Part shown: positions 43,158 through 51,443 of the stretch, piece after piece
Layout of the letters: every line of letters starts with the position of its first letter
How positions within the stretch are numbered: the first letter of the stretch is position 1
Assembly (NCBI RefSeq): GCF_011008845.1
Contig: NZ_JAAIWM010000004.1
Coordinates: forward strand, 124,001-188,000
Direction of reading: 5' to 3'
Length of the DNA stretch: 64,000 nt
Source: Bacillus mesophilus
GTDB lineage: Bacteria; Bacillota; Bacilli; Bacillales; SA4
The notes under the pieces: generated by a model
Database searches by the model: none
The model's input: the letters and a program-made list of their open reading frames with translations, nothing else
Told to the model about the DNA's origin: nothing
Translations under genes and position numbers: made by a program

Positions 43158-43160
43158 ACC

Positions 43161-43958
43161 TTATCCTCCTATAGAAGTAACTGAAGGTGTAGTAGCGGCC
43201 CCACTACCTAAGTAAGCCTCAATTACCTTTGGGTTATTACGAATTTCATTAGGGGTACCCTCTGCGATTTTTTCACCATGATCTAATACAAATATTTGCT
43301 CTGAAATTTCCATTACTAGCTTCATATCATGCTCAATTAAGATGATCGTCACTTCAAATTCTTGTCTGATCCGATGAATCAAGTCAGTTAGCTCTTTTGT
43401 TTCCCTTGGATTCATTCCAGCAGCAGGTTCATCTAATAGGAGAACCTTGGGTTTTGTTGCCAGTGCACGGGCAATTTCTAGTCTCCTCTGTGCTCCGTAT
43501 GGAAGACTGTCCGCCTCATCGTTTAAATGGTCAGCCAAACCTACATACTCAAGTAACCGATATGCCTCTTCTTGTGCACGAAACTCTTCTTTTTTAAACT
43601 TTGGAAGTTGTAGAATGGTACCAATCAAACCGGTTTTTAAATGATTATGCATACCAACCATTACATTTTCTAAAACAGTTATGTTACCAAACAACCGAAT
43701 ATTCTGGAATGTTCTCGCTATTCCCTTTTTTGAAATCGTATGAGGCTTCATCCCAACAATTGATTGGTCTTCAAGATAAATGGAGCCCTCTGTTGGTTGA
43801 TAAACACCAGTTACCATATTAAAGAAGGTTGTTTTACCTGCTCCATTTGGACCAATTACAGCAGTAATTGATCCTTTCTCTACAGTTAGACTGATGTCCT
43901 GATTCGCAATAAGCCCGTCGAACCGCTTTGTTAAACTCTTAACTGTTAGGATGGACAT
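43161..43958 (-). CDS. livG: Branched-chain amino-acid ABC transporter ATPase LivG
   Basis: 265 aa from ATG 43958, with GAAGGAGGG upstream. The open frame runs 39 codons further back, but that part lies in livM and lacks a start site. Motifs: Walker A GPNGAGKTTFFN, FQNIRLFGNITVLENVMVG, signature LPYGAQRRLEIARAL, Walker B VLLLDEPAAGMNP, and IILIEHDMKLVMEI. PYGAQRR and the long helical insertion after the Q-loop are LivG features. The start overlaps the end of livM by 20 bp, which implies coupling. Confidence 0.9.
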   Translation of the reverse strand: MSILTVKSLTKRFDGLIANQDISLTVEKGSITAVIGPNGAGKTTFFNMVTGVYQPTEGSIYLEDQSIVGMKPHTISKKGIARTFQNIRLFGNITVLENVMVGMHNHLKTGLIGTILQLPKFKKEEFRAQEEAYRLLEYVGLADHLNDEADSLPYGAQRRLEIARALATKPKVLLLDEPAAGMNPRETKELTDLIHRIRQEFEVTIILIEHDMKLVMEISEQIFVLDHGEKIAEGTPNEIRNNPKVIEAYLGSGAATTPSVTSIGG

Positions 43959-45240
43959 AGTTAGCACCCTCCTTCGGTAGAGAAATCTCTGTATTTTTAG
44001 GCTTTTTCTTAAGTAGTTCTTTGTTAAATATAGGATTCTTTGCTGGTAATAAACCTTGAGGTCTATATAATGCAAATAGAATTAAGATTGCTCCAAATAT
44101 AAAACGTTGCATTTTTGCTGGCGAGAGTGCATCAGGTATACTAATCACTCCACTCAGACTTAATTGATTGAGCCAGTTCGTAATCTCAGTCAAAACCTGC
44201 ATGTTTAAAATCGTCATAATGGCTGCCCCTAAAATAACACCAGGAACTGACCCCATTCCTCCAAGAATGACCATAACCAGAATCGTAATAGATTCTAAGA
44301 GTGTAAAACTCGTAGGATCAACAAATGTTTGTTTTGCAGCAAACACTACCCCCATCATCCCTGAAAAGGATGCACCGACTGCAAAAGCAGTTAGTTTTGT
44401 ACGAACTAAATGAATCCCCATGGATTGAGCCGCAATCTCGTTTTCCCGAACGGCCTTCCATGACCTTCCAATCTTAGAGTACTCAAGTCTTCTTACAGAA
44501 AGGAAGACAATGACGAGTATAGCTAATACGATAAAGTAAAACTGACTAGGGTATATAAAGGTGATCCCGAATAATTGAGGCGGTGTAATTGACGATAGTC
44601 CCATCGCACCGTTTGTAATGTTAACTGGGCGATCTAGGTTGTTAAAGACAATTCGGATAATCTCACCAAAACCTAGGGTAACAATAGCTAGATAATCACC
44701 TTTTACACGCAATACCGGTATGCCTAGTAAAATACCAAATAAAGCTGCAACAAAGCATCCCAACAAAATAAAAATCCAGAAGCTCTCACCACCTAGAGGG
44801 AAAGTTCCAAAAGGCATAAATTCCGCTGCCTGTGCAGTTGCAAAAATGCCATAAGTGTAGGCTCCTACTGCAAAAAAGGCTACAAATCCTAAATCTAATA
44901 AGCCAGCAAGGCCTACCACAATATTTAATCCTAAAGCCATTGCAACATAAATACCAACAAGCGTAACTACTTCCATATAGGATTGATAGGCCATACCTTG
45001 GCTAGCAGATAAAGGCAGAAGGACTACTAAAACAAGTCCTGCAACCACCCACTTTGTTGCGTAGCTTAACTTAGTAAAATGAAGCAGTAGTAAAGAACTG
45101 AGCAGTAGTAAAAACGCAATAACAGACTTTTGCGCCAAATACAGACTTAATGAAGTGACCAGAATATAAAGAGCTAATAAAACACCTTGAGCAAGCTTAT
45201 TATGTTTAACTTTTTCTAGATATGAATTCAACGCGAACAC
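43939..45240 (-). CDS. livM: Branched-chain amino-acid ABC transporter permease LivM
   Basis: 433 aa, with about ten or more hydrophobic helices. The first about 90 residues are an N-terminal extension of two or three extra helices, and the conserved LivM core starts at AMALGLNIVVGLAGLLDLGFVAFFAVGAYTY. The ATPase-docking loop is RLEYSKIGRSWKAVRENEIAAQSMGI near 270, and VILGGMGSVPGVILGAA follows. It starts at GTG directly after the livH stop. The permease pairs with LivH in the inner membrane. Confidence 0.9.
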   Translation of the reverse strand: MFALNSYLEKVKHNKLAQGVLLALYILVTSLSLYLAQKSVIAFLLLLSSLLLLHFTKLSYATKWVVAGLVLVVLLPLSASQGMAYQSYMEVVTLVGIYVAMALGLNIVVGLAGLLDLGFVAFFAVGAYTYGIFATAQAAEFMPFGTFPLGGESFWIFILLGCFVAALFGILLGIPVLRVKGDYLAIVTLGFGEIIRIVFNNLDRPVNITNGAMGLSSITPPQLFGITFIYPSQFYFIVLAILVIVFLSVRRLEYSKIGRSWKAVRENEIAAQSMGIHLVRTKLTAFAVGASFSGMMGVVFAAKQTFVDPTSFTLLESITILVMVILGGMGSVPGVILGAAIMTILNMQVLTEITNWLNQLSLSGVISIPDALSPAKMQRFIFGAILILFALYRPQGLLPAKNPIFNKELLKKKPKNTEISLPKEGANYVHPNS

Positions 45241-46227
45241 CTACACTTTCTCCGCAACGACTTTTCCAAAGATACCTTCTGGTTTAAAAATGAGTACGAT
45301 AATTAAAATTGCGAAGGCAAATACATCCTTGTATTCAGCACCTAACATTCCATTCGTTAAGACAGCTAGATTTGCTGCGGCAAACATTTCTAGTAAACCT
45401 AGAAGTAAACCTCCAAACATGGCTCCACGAATATTCCCTATCCCACCCAACACAGCAGCAGTAAAGGCTTTAAGGCCTAATATAAAGCCAATATAAGGAT
45501 CAATTGTTCCATATTGAACAGCAAACAGAACCCCTGTTGCGCCCCCTAGAGCTGAGCCAATAAAAAAGACCAATGCGATAATTTTATTAACGTTAACCCC
45601 CATTAATGCTGCAGTGTCACGATCCTGTGCAACAGCACGCATTGCCACACCATATTTTGTCTTATTCACAAATAAATCCAAGCAAACCATCATGATAATC
45701 GCAATCACAAATACGATGATAAATGATTCTTTAAAGGATGAATCATTAAACATAGTACTAATTGTTGAAGTTTTAATATCGATTCGGTCTGTAAACATAC
45801 TTGGTCCCGTAAGAATATAGTTACCACGCTTAAGCTCTGTTATAAAACGTATAATATCTTGTAGTAAAAAAGAAATCCCAATAGCAGTGATTAGTGTAAT
45901 TAGTTTGGGGGCTTTTCTTAATGGTCGATAGGCAACTCGTTCAATACCCATACCTATTAATCCAGTAAGTACAGATGTAATTACTAGTACAAGTAGTAAT
46001 GCTAATAATGCTGGCATCACAGCAATCCAGCCGAGACCTGTTAAAGTTATTAATATAGCTGTACCAATAAAGGCACCTGTCATAAATATTTCTCCATGCG
46101 CAAAGTTGATCAACTCTAAAGTTCCATACACCATTGTATAGCCTAACGCAACAATGGCATAAACAGCCCCTAATGTTAGTCCATCAATTAAAACTTGCGG
46201 TAAAGTGTGTAGTACCTCAGCTAACAT
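45241..46227 (-). CDS. livH: Branched-chain amino-acid ABC transporter permease LivH
   Basis: About 328 aa with eight or so helices. LTLGAVYAIVALGYTMVYGTLELINFAHGEIFM near the N-terminus is the LivH signature, MRAVAQDRDTAALMGVNVNKI is the coupling loop, and VLGGIGNIRGAMFGGLLLG follows near 265. ATG 46227 with TAGGTG 6 nt upstream is preferred over GTG 46236. A terminator-like hairpin (46254-46281) separates it from the binding-protein gene, which would reduce transport-gene dosage relative to the receptor. Confidence 0.9.
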   Translation of the reverse strand: MLAEVLHTLPQVLIDGLTLGAVYAIVALGYTMVYGTLELINFAHGEIFMTGAFIGTAILITLTGLGWIAVMPALLALLLVLVITSVLTGLIGMGIERVAYRPLRKAPKLITLITAIGISFLLQDIIRFITELKRGNYILTGPSMFTDRIDIKTSTISTMFNDSSFKESFIIVFVIAIIMMVCLDLFVNKTKYGVAMRAVAQDRDTAALMGVNVNKIIALVFFIGSALGGATGVLFAVQYGTIDPYIGFILGLKAFTAAVLGGIGNIRGAMFGGLLLGLLEMFAAANLAVLTNGMLGAEYKDVFAFAILIIVLIFKPEGIFGKVVAEKV

Positions 46228-46253
46228 TTCATGCACCTACCCTTTTAGTAAAA

Positions 46254-46281
46254 AGAGGGTATGACGATTGGCATACCCTCT
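46254..46281 (-). terminator. Intercistronic terminator/attenuator between liv binding protein and livH
   Basis: AGAGGGTATG - CCAATCGT - CATACCCTCT hairpin followed on the minus strand by TTTTTACT, 27 nt before the livH start. It probably gives partial termination. Confidence 0.65.
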
Positions 46282-46371
46282 AGCCATATTGATTTAGACG
46301 TTCATTTATAATGTAATTGATAGCGTTTATCCATCTACCTTGTAATCTACTAAATAAAATGTTTCATTACT

Positions 46372-47562
46372 TTATTTGCTTACAACTGACTCTTGTTTTG
46401 GAGGATAAGCTACTTCATCAAACTTATAAATAAAGATTTGAGCGTATTCATTATCTCCCTTGTCATCAAAAGTTACCTTTGTAACAGCACCTTGGAAGTC
46501 AGTTACATTACGGACGGCATCACGTACTTGTTCACGAGTAGGAAGCTTACCATCATTTGCGTTAATAGCATCTTCAATTCCCTTTAATACAACTCCCATT
46601 GAATCGTAGCCATATGCTGAGTAGGATTCAACGTTTTTGCTAAATTTAGCTTTATAGTCATCAGCAAATTTCTTTCCTGCATCAGAAGCAAACGTGTCAC
46701 CAGCAACTGATGTAATATACGTGTTCTTTACTGCGTCGCCAGCAATTTCAACTAGAGTAGAAGAATCTAAACCGTCTCCACCCATAAATGGTACATCAAT
46801 TCCTTTTTCTCTACCTTGCTTTATGATTAATCCGCCTTCAGAATATAGTCCACCGAAGTACACTAGATCAGGTTTCTTTGAAGTAACAATGTTAAGAACT
46901 CCGTTAAAGTCCTTTTCCCCCACTGTAATTCCTTCAAATCCTACAATCTCTGCTCCTAATTCTTCAGCTGCACCTTTAAATGCTTCAGCAAGTCCAGATC
47001 CGTAAGCCGTTTTATCTTGAATGATGAAGATTTTCTTTGCTCCTAATGTATTCACTGCAAAATCAGCAGCAGCTGGGCCCTGAAAATCGTCTCTTGCAAC
47101 AATGCGGTTTGTCGTCTTTAATTCACGATCTGTTACATCTGTTGCCGTATTTGCTGGTGAAACCATTGGTATAGCGTATTTTTCATATGTTACGGAAGAA
47201 GGAATTGCAACACCAGAGTTTAAGTGACCAACAACAGCTAAAATCTCATTATCTGCACCAATTAACTCTGCATTCGCAACACCTTTCTTAGGATCAGCTT
47301 GGTCATCATAAGGAATTAGTTGTAGTTCAAATCCCATTTCTTTGAACTTCGCTTGTTGATCTTCAAGGGCAAGCTGTGCACCTAGTTTAATCGCTTCACC
47401 TAAAGTTGCGCTTCCACCTGATAATGGTGTTTGAGTAGCAATTTTAATAACATTTCCTCCACCACCTGATGCTGTTTGTCCACCGCTGCACCCTGCAACT
47501 AACCCCATTGCTAAAGATGCTGTTGCAAGTAAAGATAGTATTTTTGTTTTCTTTCTAACCAA
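46372..47562 (-). CDS. livJ: Branched-chain amino-acid-binding lipoprotein (LivJ/K type)
   Basis: 396 aa. The signal peptide ends GLVAGCSGG (lipobox Cys near 25), then a Gly-rich linker and the Peripla_BP_6 fold: IKIATQTPLSGGSATLGEAIKLGAQ near 40-64, VGHLNSGVAIPSS, FIIQDKTAYGSGLAEAF and FMGGDGLDSSTLVEIAG. This is the receptor for leucine, isoleucine or valine, or a close analogue. It starts at TTG with GGGTGG upstream. First gene of the operon; a strong hairpin follows it. Confidence 0.9.
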   Translation of the reverse strand: MVRKKTKILSLLATASLAMGLVAGCSGGQTASGGGGNVIKIATQTPLSGGSATLGEAIKLGAQLALEDQQAKFKEMGFELQLIPYDDQADPKKGVANAELIGADNEILAVVGHLNSGVAIPSSVTYEKYAIPMVSPANTATDVTDRELKTTNRIVARDDFQGPAAADFAVNTLGAKKIFIIQDKTAYGSGLAEAFKGAAEELGAEIVGFEGITVGEKDFNGVLNIVTSKKPDLVYFGGLYSEGGLIIKQGREKGIDVPFMGGDGLDSSTLVEIAGDAVKNTYITSVAGDTFASDAGKKFADDYKAKFSKNVESYSAYGYDSMGVVLKGIEDAINANDGKLPTREQVRDAVRNVTDFQGAVTKVTFDDKGDNEYAQIFIYKFDEVAYPPKQESVVSK

Positions 47563-47819
47563 ACTGACCCACCCCTGATAAAATTATTTTATTTTTTTGA
47601 AACTTAAGAATAATATAAATATTTATATATTTATTTACAACAACTATTTTTTATAAATACCATAATATATATGTTGACATTTTGTTAATCTGAGTTTATT
47701 AGTAATACCAAGGGTTTTGCTTCGATTTTCGTAAGTTTCAGTAAGCGAAACATAATATTAGCAATATTGATTATTGAATATTTATTCATTTCCATTTAAT
47801 AAAAAAAGCCTGAGTATAC
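47563..47819. other. Upstream region of the liv operon
   Basis: Very AT-rich. I find no T-box, no clear CodY box and no unambiguous promoter. A GTTTC - 7 bp - GAAAC dyad lies at 47735-47751 and could be an operator, but its owner is unknown. Confidence 0.35.
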
Positions 47820-47878
47820 GGGGCTGTTGACAAAATGGGGAGGGAGCAATGCTCTCTCCCCATTTTGTCAACAGCCCC
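47820..47878. repeat. 59-bp near-perfect palindrome (MITE- or IS-end-like)
   Basis: Two 28-nt arms starting GGGGCTGTTGACAAAATG and ending CATTTTGTCAACAGCCCC enclose a 3-nt AAT loop, with one mismatch. It is far more GC-rich and longer than a normal terminator. CTGTTGACAAAA-type ends recall terminal repeats of some Bacillus insertion sequences. An AAAAGCCT octamer occurs on each side (47804-47811 and 47881-47888). Confidence 0.65.
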
Positions 47879-47989
47879 TTAAAAGCCTTTTTTTATTTAC
47901 TCTGTTTTCTACTACTTTGTTTATCACTTCCCAAACCTCGAAAAAAGGAGTAAAATACATGTAATTCAATAGGAAAGGTTGGGATTTAA

Positions 47990-48424
47990 GTGAAACAAAC
48001 TTTTCGCTCAATTCCGCAACCATTGGTACGTACCAATCAATGGTTTATTGTGAGTTCAGTATTATTATCCTTAATACTCAGTCAAGCATATATACTTCTT
48101 CTTCCACTTAGTGTAGGTTTGTCAGGTCTTCTCCTACAATTCAATCCAGTTATGCGACTTGCAAAGTTATTTCTTAAAAAAAATCCTTCTGCATACATCC
48201 CTGAAGATTACGATCAGCAGCAATTTAACCAAGTAATCGCTGTAGTTTGTTTAGCTATTGCTTTGTTCAGTTTCTATATGGGGTGGATTGTCTTATTTTA
48301 TATTTTTTCAATTATAGTTGCCTTAGCAGCGTTTGTAGCCATACTTGGATTTTGTATAGGTTGTTATGTAAGGTTCAAGCTTGTAAGATATCTTCATAAC
48401 AAAAGTAAACTAAAGCAAAATTAA
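47990..48424 (+). CDS. DUF4395 membrane protein
   Basis: 144 aa from a GTG start with AGGAAAGG upstream. The IPQPLVRTNQWFIVSSVLL start and FNPVMRLAKLFLKKNPSAYIPEDYDQQQFNQ centre match the DUF4395 family, with about four hydrophobic helices and a late GFCIGCYVRFK containing the conserved Cys. The function is unknown; some homologues lie near thiol-redox genes. It stands alone. Confidence 0.8.
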   Translation: MKQTFRSIPQPLVRTNQWFIVSSVLLSLILSQAYILLLPLSVGLSGLLLQFNPVMRLAKLFLKKNPSAYIPEDYDQQQFNQVIAVVCLAIALFSFYMGWIVLFYIFSIIVALAAFVAILGFCIGCYVRFKLVRYLHNKSKLKQN

Positions 48425-48716
48425 TTTTACAAAAGTCTTTTGTTTGAAACGGCTTTTTTATTTTGCTGTATTCCACCTTTGATTTTTTGAAAACCGACAA
48501 TCACAAATTCCATTTTAAAGTGAGAGCTCTTCACATTTACCTATTTTCAAAAAAACATGTTAGATATCCTAACAACTTTAATGAAACGTCATCGTTTTTC
48601 AATTATTCTATCTTTAATACAAATTCATTTAAAGATGTACCGATAAAGACGAACTCAATGCATTTGTCAGCTATTAAACTATAAGAACGATAAAAAAGTA
48701 AAGGAGGTTTACACAA

Positions 48717-48854
48717 GTGGATCAAACTAAGGGAGTTAAAATAGCAGTAGAGATTATTGAATTAGATTTAAAAAGAGATGAACTCTTTGAGGAATTAATA
48801 AGGTTATTAGGGTCGAAAGCTTACGAACTACTAAGAACTGTACAAAATTACTAG
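48717..48854 (+). CDS. Small helical protein (45 aa) preceding the FbpA-like gene
   Basis: GTG start with AAAGGAGG 8 nt upstream and a stop 15 bp before the next start. The sequence (VDQTKGVKIAVEIIELDLKR then DELFEELIRLLGSKAYELL) is predicted wholly helical and charged. I do not recognise a family. The good ribosome-binding site and tight linkage to the FbpA-like gene support a real two-peptide operon. Confidence 0.6.
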   Translation: MDQTKGVKIAVEIIELDLKRDELFEELIRLLGSKAYELLRTVQNY

Positions 48855-48869
48855 AAGGAGGTTAGCTTA

Positions 48870-49040
48870 ATGACACAACTTCTTATTGCTGTTGAAAAAA
48901 TGAAAAATTATTATATTCAAAAGCTAATGAACAACGGGATTTTGGATATGTACGAAATTGACCGTAACTCCTACACAGTTAAAGAACTAGAAGGATTGAT
49001 TAAAAAAAACAAACTCACAACATCTAAAACCATTAAATAA
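48870..49040 (+). CDS. fbpA: FbpA-like Fur-regulated basic peptide (56 aa)
   Basis: AGAAGGAGG precedes the ATG. The sequence starts MTQLLIAVEKMKNYYIQKLM and continues NNGILDMYEIDRNSYTVKELEGLI. This matches the layout of the Fur-regulated basic protein FbpA domain: a helix with VEK-x3-Y-x2-KL, a short turn and a second helix with T-x2-ELE. In B. subtilis FbpA helps the small RNA FsrA in iron sparing. I see no convincing Fur box upstream, so iron control here is uncertain. Confidence 0.6.
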   Translation: MTQLLIAVEKMKNYYIQKLMNNGILDMYEIDRNSYTVKELEGLIKKNKLTTSKTIK

Positions 49041-49137
49041 GACGGACTATCTTTGATAGATGAATCTATTTTTCAAGAAAACTCAGTAATGCTAGTGTCT
49101 TGCGTTTTCCCCCTCTTTTACAAAAAATATAAACCTA

Positions 49138-49189
49138 TGTTAGATTTCCTCACATAAAGTTTGAGAACTAACTTGAAAAGTAAGATAAT
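49138..49189 (+). promoter_or_regulatory. TnrA box and sigma-A promoter of tnrA
   Basis: 49138-49154 reads TGTTAGATTTCCTCACA, an exact fit to the GlnR/TnrA consensus TGTNA-N7-TNACA. It is followed by TTGAGA (49161) - 17 bp - GATAAT (49184). The predicted start is near 49196, so the box is centred near -50, the position TnrA uses to activate. This suggests positive autoregulation, as known in B. subtilis. Confidence 0.8.
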
Positions 49190-49253
49190 AGAAATAGATT
49201 AGTAATAGATCCTTGAACCACAGTTTTAAACAAACGTTTAGGGAGGAGGACAC

Positions 49254-49559
49254 ATGTTTTCTTATAAGGATAAGAAAGTCATTACGATAGGAATTGTTAG
49301 TGAATTAACCGGATTATCTGAACGAAAAATTCGTTACTATGAAGAGCGGGGCTTACTATTTCCTGAAAGAACAAAACGCGGAACCCGAGTCTATTCTTTT
49401 TCCGATGTTGAAATACTTTTAACCATAGCGGACAAACGTGAAGAAGGTGTCCAAACTTGTGAAATTAAGAAGGATATGATGAATGATAAAAAGAAAAGTG
49501 ATGTTCGTAATCAGATGCTTCGTGGACAGATTAATGCCCATTTTAACATTAGGAAATAA
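49254..49559 (+). CDS. tnrA: TnrA, MerR-family nitrogen regulator
   Basis: 101 aa. [42 protein letters not shown] is the winged-helix MerR DNA-binding region of TnrA/GlnR, followed by [22 protein letters not shown]. The C-terminal GQINAHF motif is the TnrA element that contacts feedback-inhibited glutamine synthetase. There is no glnA partner nearby, which also argues for TnrA rather than GlnR. GGGAGGAGG precedes the ATG. It activates nitrogen-scavenging genes under limitation. Confidence 0.93.
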   Translation: MFSYKDKKVITIGIVSELTGLSERKIRYYEERGLLFPERTKRGTRVYSFSDVEILLTIADKREEGVQTCEIKKDMMNDKKKSDVRNQMLRGQINAHFNIRK

Positions 49560-49572
49560 TAGATTACTAACA

Positions 49573-49604
49573 AAAAAATTGACAGAAATAGCTGTCAATT
49601 TTTT
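49573..49604 (+). terminator. Terminator of tnrA
   Basis: AAAAAATTGACAG - 6 nt - CTGTCAATTTTTT, a 13-bp perfect stem. It may also work for the convergent gene. Confidence 0.8.
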
Positions 49605-49687
49605 GTGAAGTCTTAGATAAGACCCTTGATTATTTATCTTGTGTTACTAGATTATATTCACTTATCGTTTTTAGTGGATAGTACCAT

Positions 49688-51250
49688 TTAAAATCCGGTT
49701 GGCCAGTTAGCTAATCTACGTTCACTCTTAGAACCTTTTTTTATACAAGCAATTTCTATAGAACGACATAGGAATTGTCTTGTTTCTTTTGGATCAATCA
49801 CATCATCTATTAGATGTTTACCCGCTGCCTTGTAAGGTGAGCTATCAAAAGCCCATTTCTCTAGTAGCTGCTGTCTAACCTCTTTAGAATTTTCTACTCC
49901 TTCTAGCTGACGTCCGTATACGACATTTATCCCTACCTCTGGACCTGTAAAGTTAATTTCAGCAGTTGGCCAGGCAACAACCAAATCTGCTCCCATGGTT
50001 GGCCCACACATGTTTGCATAAGCAGCACCAATACTTTTTCGAATGACAACTGATAGTTTAGGCACCGTTGACTGCGCTAGTGCTTGATTCCATACCATTA
50101 TTTTAGTAGGAATTTTAAGCTTTTCTGCTTCATTACTTATCCTGAAACCAGGTGTATCATGTAAAAATATGAGAGGAATATGAAAGGAATCACATAGACA
50201 AATAAAGTCTGTTGCTTTTTCACATTCTTGTACACCGGCAGCACCCGCATAAATTTTAGGTTGATTTGCCACAATACCTACTACTCTTCCATCTAACCTA
50301 GCAAACATGGTTAACAAGGCTCCACCGTAATATTCTTTATACTCAAAAAAGGTGTGTTCATCAACAATTTCAGAAATGATCTTCTTCATATCATATACTC
50401 GATTTGCTTTGTCCGGTAGAATAGATGAAATACTTTCTAGAAGTCTATTAGGACAATCTTCAGTAGTCTTAAAAGGTGGTTCCTCTGTAGCATTCAATGG
50501 CATATAGCTGAAATAATCCTTCATTTGTTGAATGCAAGCTTCTTCGGTCTCTGCAAATGAATCTACCTGACCTGTTTTACTAGCGTGAACCTCCCAGCCT
50601 CCTAATTCCTCTGTTGACACCTTTTGACCAGTTGCCATTTCAAGCATTCTCGGCCCTGCAACGGCCATACAAGTACCTTTTAACTGAGTAACAAAATCAG
50701 AGGAAACAGCTGCCCAAGTTGGCCCTCCAAAACTATCACCAAGAATGGCGGTCATTAAAGGAACTTCGCGATTATGAGTAAGCATTTCATTCGGGAATAA
50801 CTTATCACTAATTCCATCTGACCCCATTCCGTCCGGCATTCTCAAGCCCCCTCCTTCTTGCAGATTAAACATGGGCAAGCCACGCCTTAGGGCATATTCA
50901 TGAATCTTTCTTGCTTTTCTAATATGAACAGAACCTTCCGTACCTGCAAACACTGTCTTATCACCAGCTTGTACCACAACTGGCCTACCTCCTACTTTTG
51001 CCACTCCAACAATCAAACCATCTCCAGAGCTCTTATCCTCAGTACCTACCATTTCTGAATGATTAAGGCCTCCTAATTCCATAAAGGAATTCTCATCTAC
51101 TAGTAAGTTAATTCTTTCTCTTGCAGTTAAAAACCCGGCTTCATGTTGGCGCCTAATCTTATCTTCGCCCCCACCTAAACGAGCTTTTTCCTTCCGTTTA
51201 GTGAAATCATTGATTGAATTCTGAACAGCATCTTTAACTTGATCAGACAT
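49688..51250 (-). CDS. Acyl-CoA carboxylase carboxyltransferase (beta) subunit
   Basis: 520 aa. It has both crotonase-like halves of a biotin-dependent carboxyltransferase. The N half carries RERINLLVDENSFMELG and GTEGSVHIRKARKIHEYA, and the C half GGALLTMFARLDGRVVGIVANQP, FLHDTPGFRISNEAEKL, KSIGAAYANMCG and PEVGINVVYGRQLEG. This is the propionyl-, methylmalonyl- or methylcrotonyl-CoA carboxylase type. No biotin carboxylase or biotin-carrier gene is in the window, so it must use partners elsewhere or be a paralogue with another role. A TetR-type dyad lies upstream. Confidence 0.88.
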   Translation of the reverse strand: MSDQVKDAVQNSINDFTKRKEKARLGGGEDKIRRQHEAGFLTARERINLLVDENSFMELGGLNHSEMVGTEDKSSGDGLIVGVAKVGGRPVVVQAGDKTVFAGTEGSVHIRKARKIHEYALRRGLPMFNLQEGGGLRMPDGMGSDGISDKLFPNEMLTHNREVPLMTAILGDSFGGPTWAAVSSDFVTQLKGTCMAVAGPRMLEMATGQKVSTEELGGWEVHASKTGQVDSFAETEEACIQQMKDYFSYMPLNATEEPPFKTTEDCPNRLLESISSILPDKANRVYDMKKIISEIVDEHTFFEYKEYYGGALLTMFARLDGRVVGIVANQPKIYAGAAGVQECEKATDFICLCDSFHIPLIFLHDTPGFRISNEAEKLKIPTKIMVWNQALAQSTVPKLSVVIRKSIGAAYANMCGPTMGADLVVAWPTAEINFTGPEVGINVVYGRQLEGVENSKEVRQQLLEKWAFDSSPYKAAGKHLIDDVIDPKETRQFLCRSIEIACIKKGSKSERRLANWPTGF

Positions 51251-51291
51251 TAAAATCCCCCCTGTTATGTAATTGCTATCAATGATACCCT

Positions 51292-51311
51292 TACTAACTA
51301 TCCGGTTAGTA
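51292..51311 (-). promoter_or_regulatory. TetR-type operator dyad upstream of the carboxyltransferase gene
   Basis: TACTAAC - CGGATA - GTTAGTA on the minus strand, 7-bp perfect arms. An extended -10 (TGCTATAAT) is at 51349-51357, so the dyad would lie about 31-50 nt inside the transcript. A similar AT-rich dyad architecture is used by TetR-family acyl-CoA regulators; the regulator is unknown. Confidence 0.55.
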
Positions 51312-51397
51312 TGTTTACTAATATTTGTGTTTTTAGTTGTTGGAAATAATTATAGCATATACAATACATTATTATTAGAAAATTCAACCTATTAACA

Positions 51398-51427
51398 AAA
51401 GGTGCTAGTGATTACCCCTGCACCTTT
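51398..51427 (-). terminator. Terminator of the VOC-family gene
   Basis: AAAGGTGC and GCACCTTT enclose a 14-nt loop; the minus strand continues TTTGTTAAT. Confidence 0.6.
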
Positions 51428-51443
51428 ATTTTATGAGTATGTA

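Noticed and set aside
47563..47819. T-box or CodY site for the liv operon
   Set aside because: No T-box GGTGG element and no convincing AATTTTCWGAAAATT match; only a GTTTC/GAAAC dyad of unknown meaning.
48463..48684. 73-aa frame on the plus strand
   Set aside because: No Shine-Dalgarno and biased Phe/Asn/Lys composition; looks like open AT-rich DNA.
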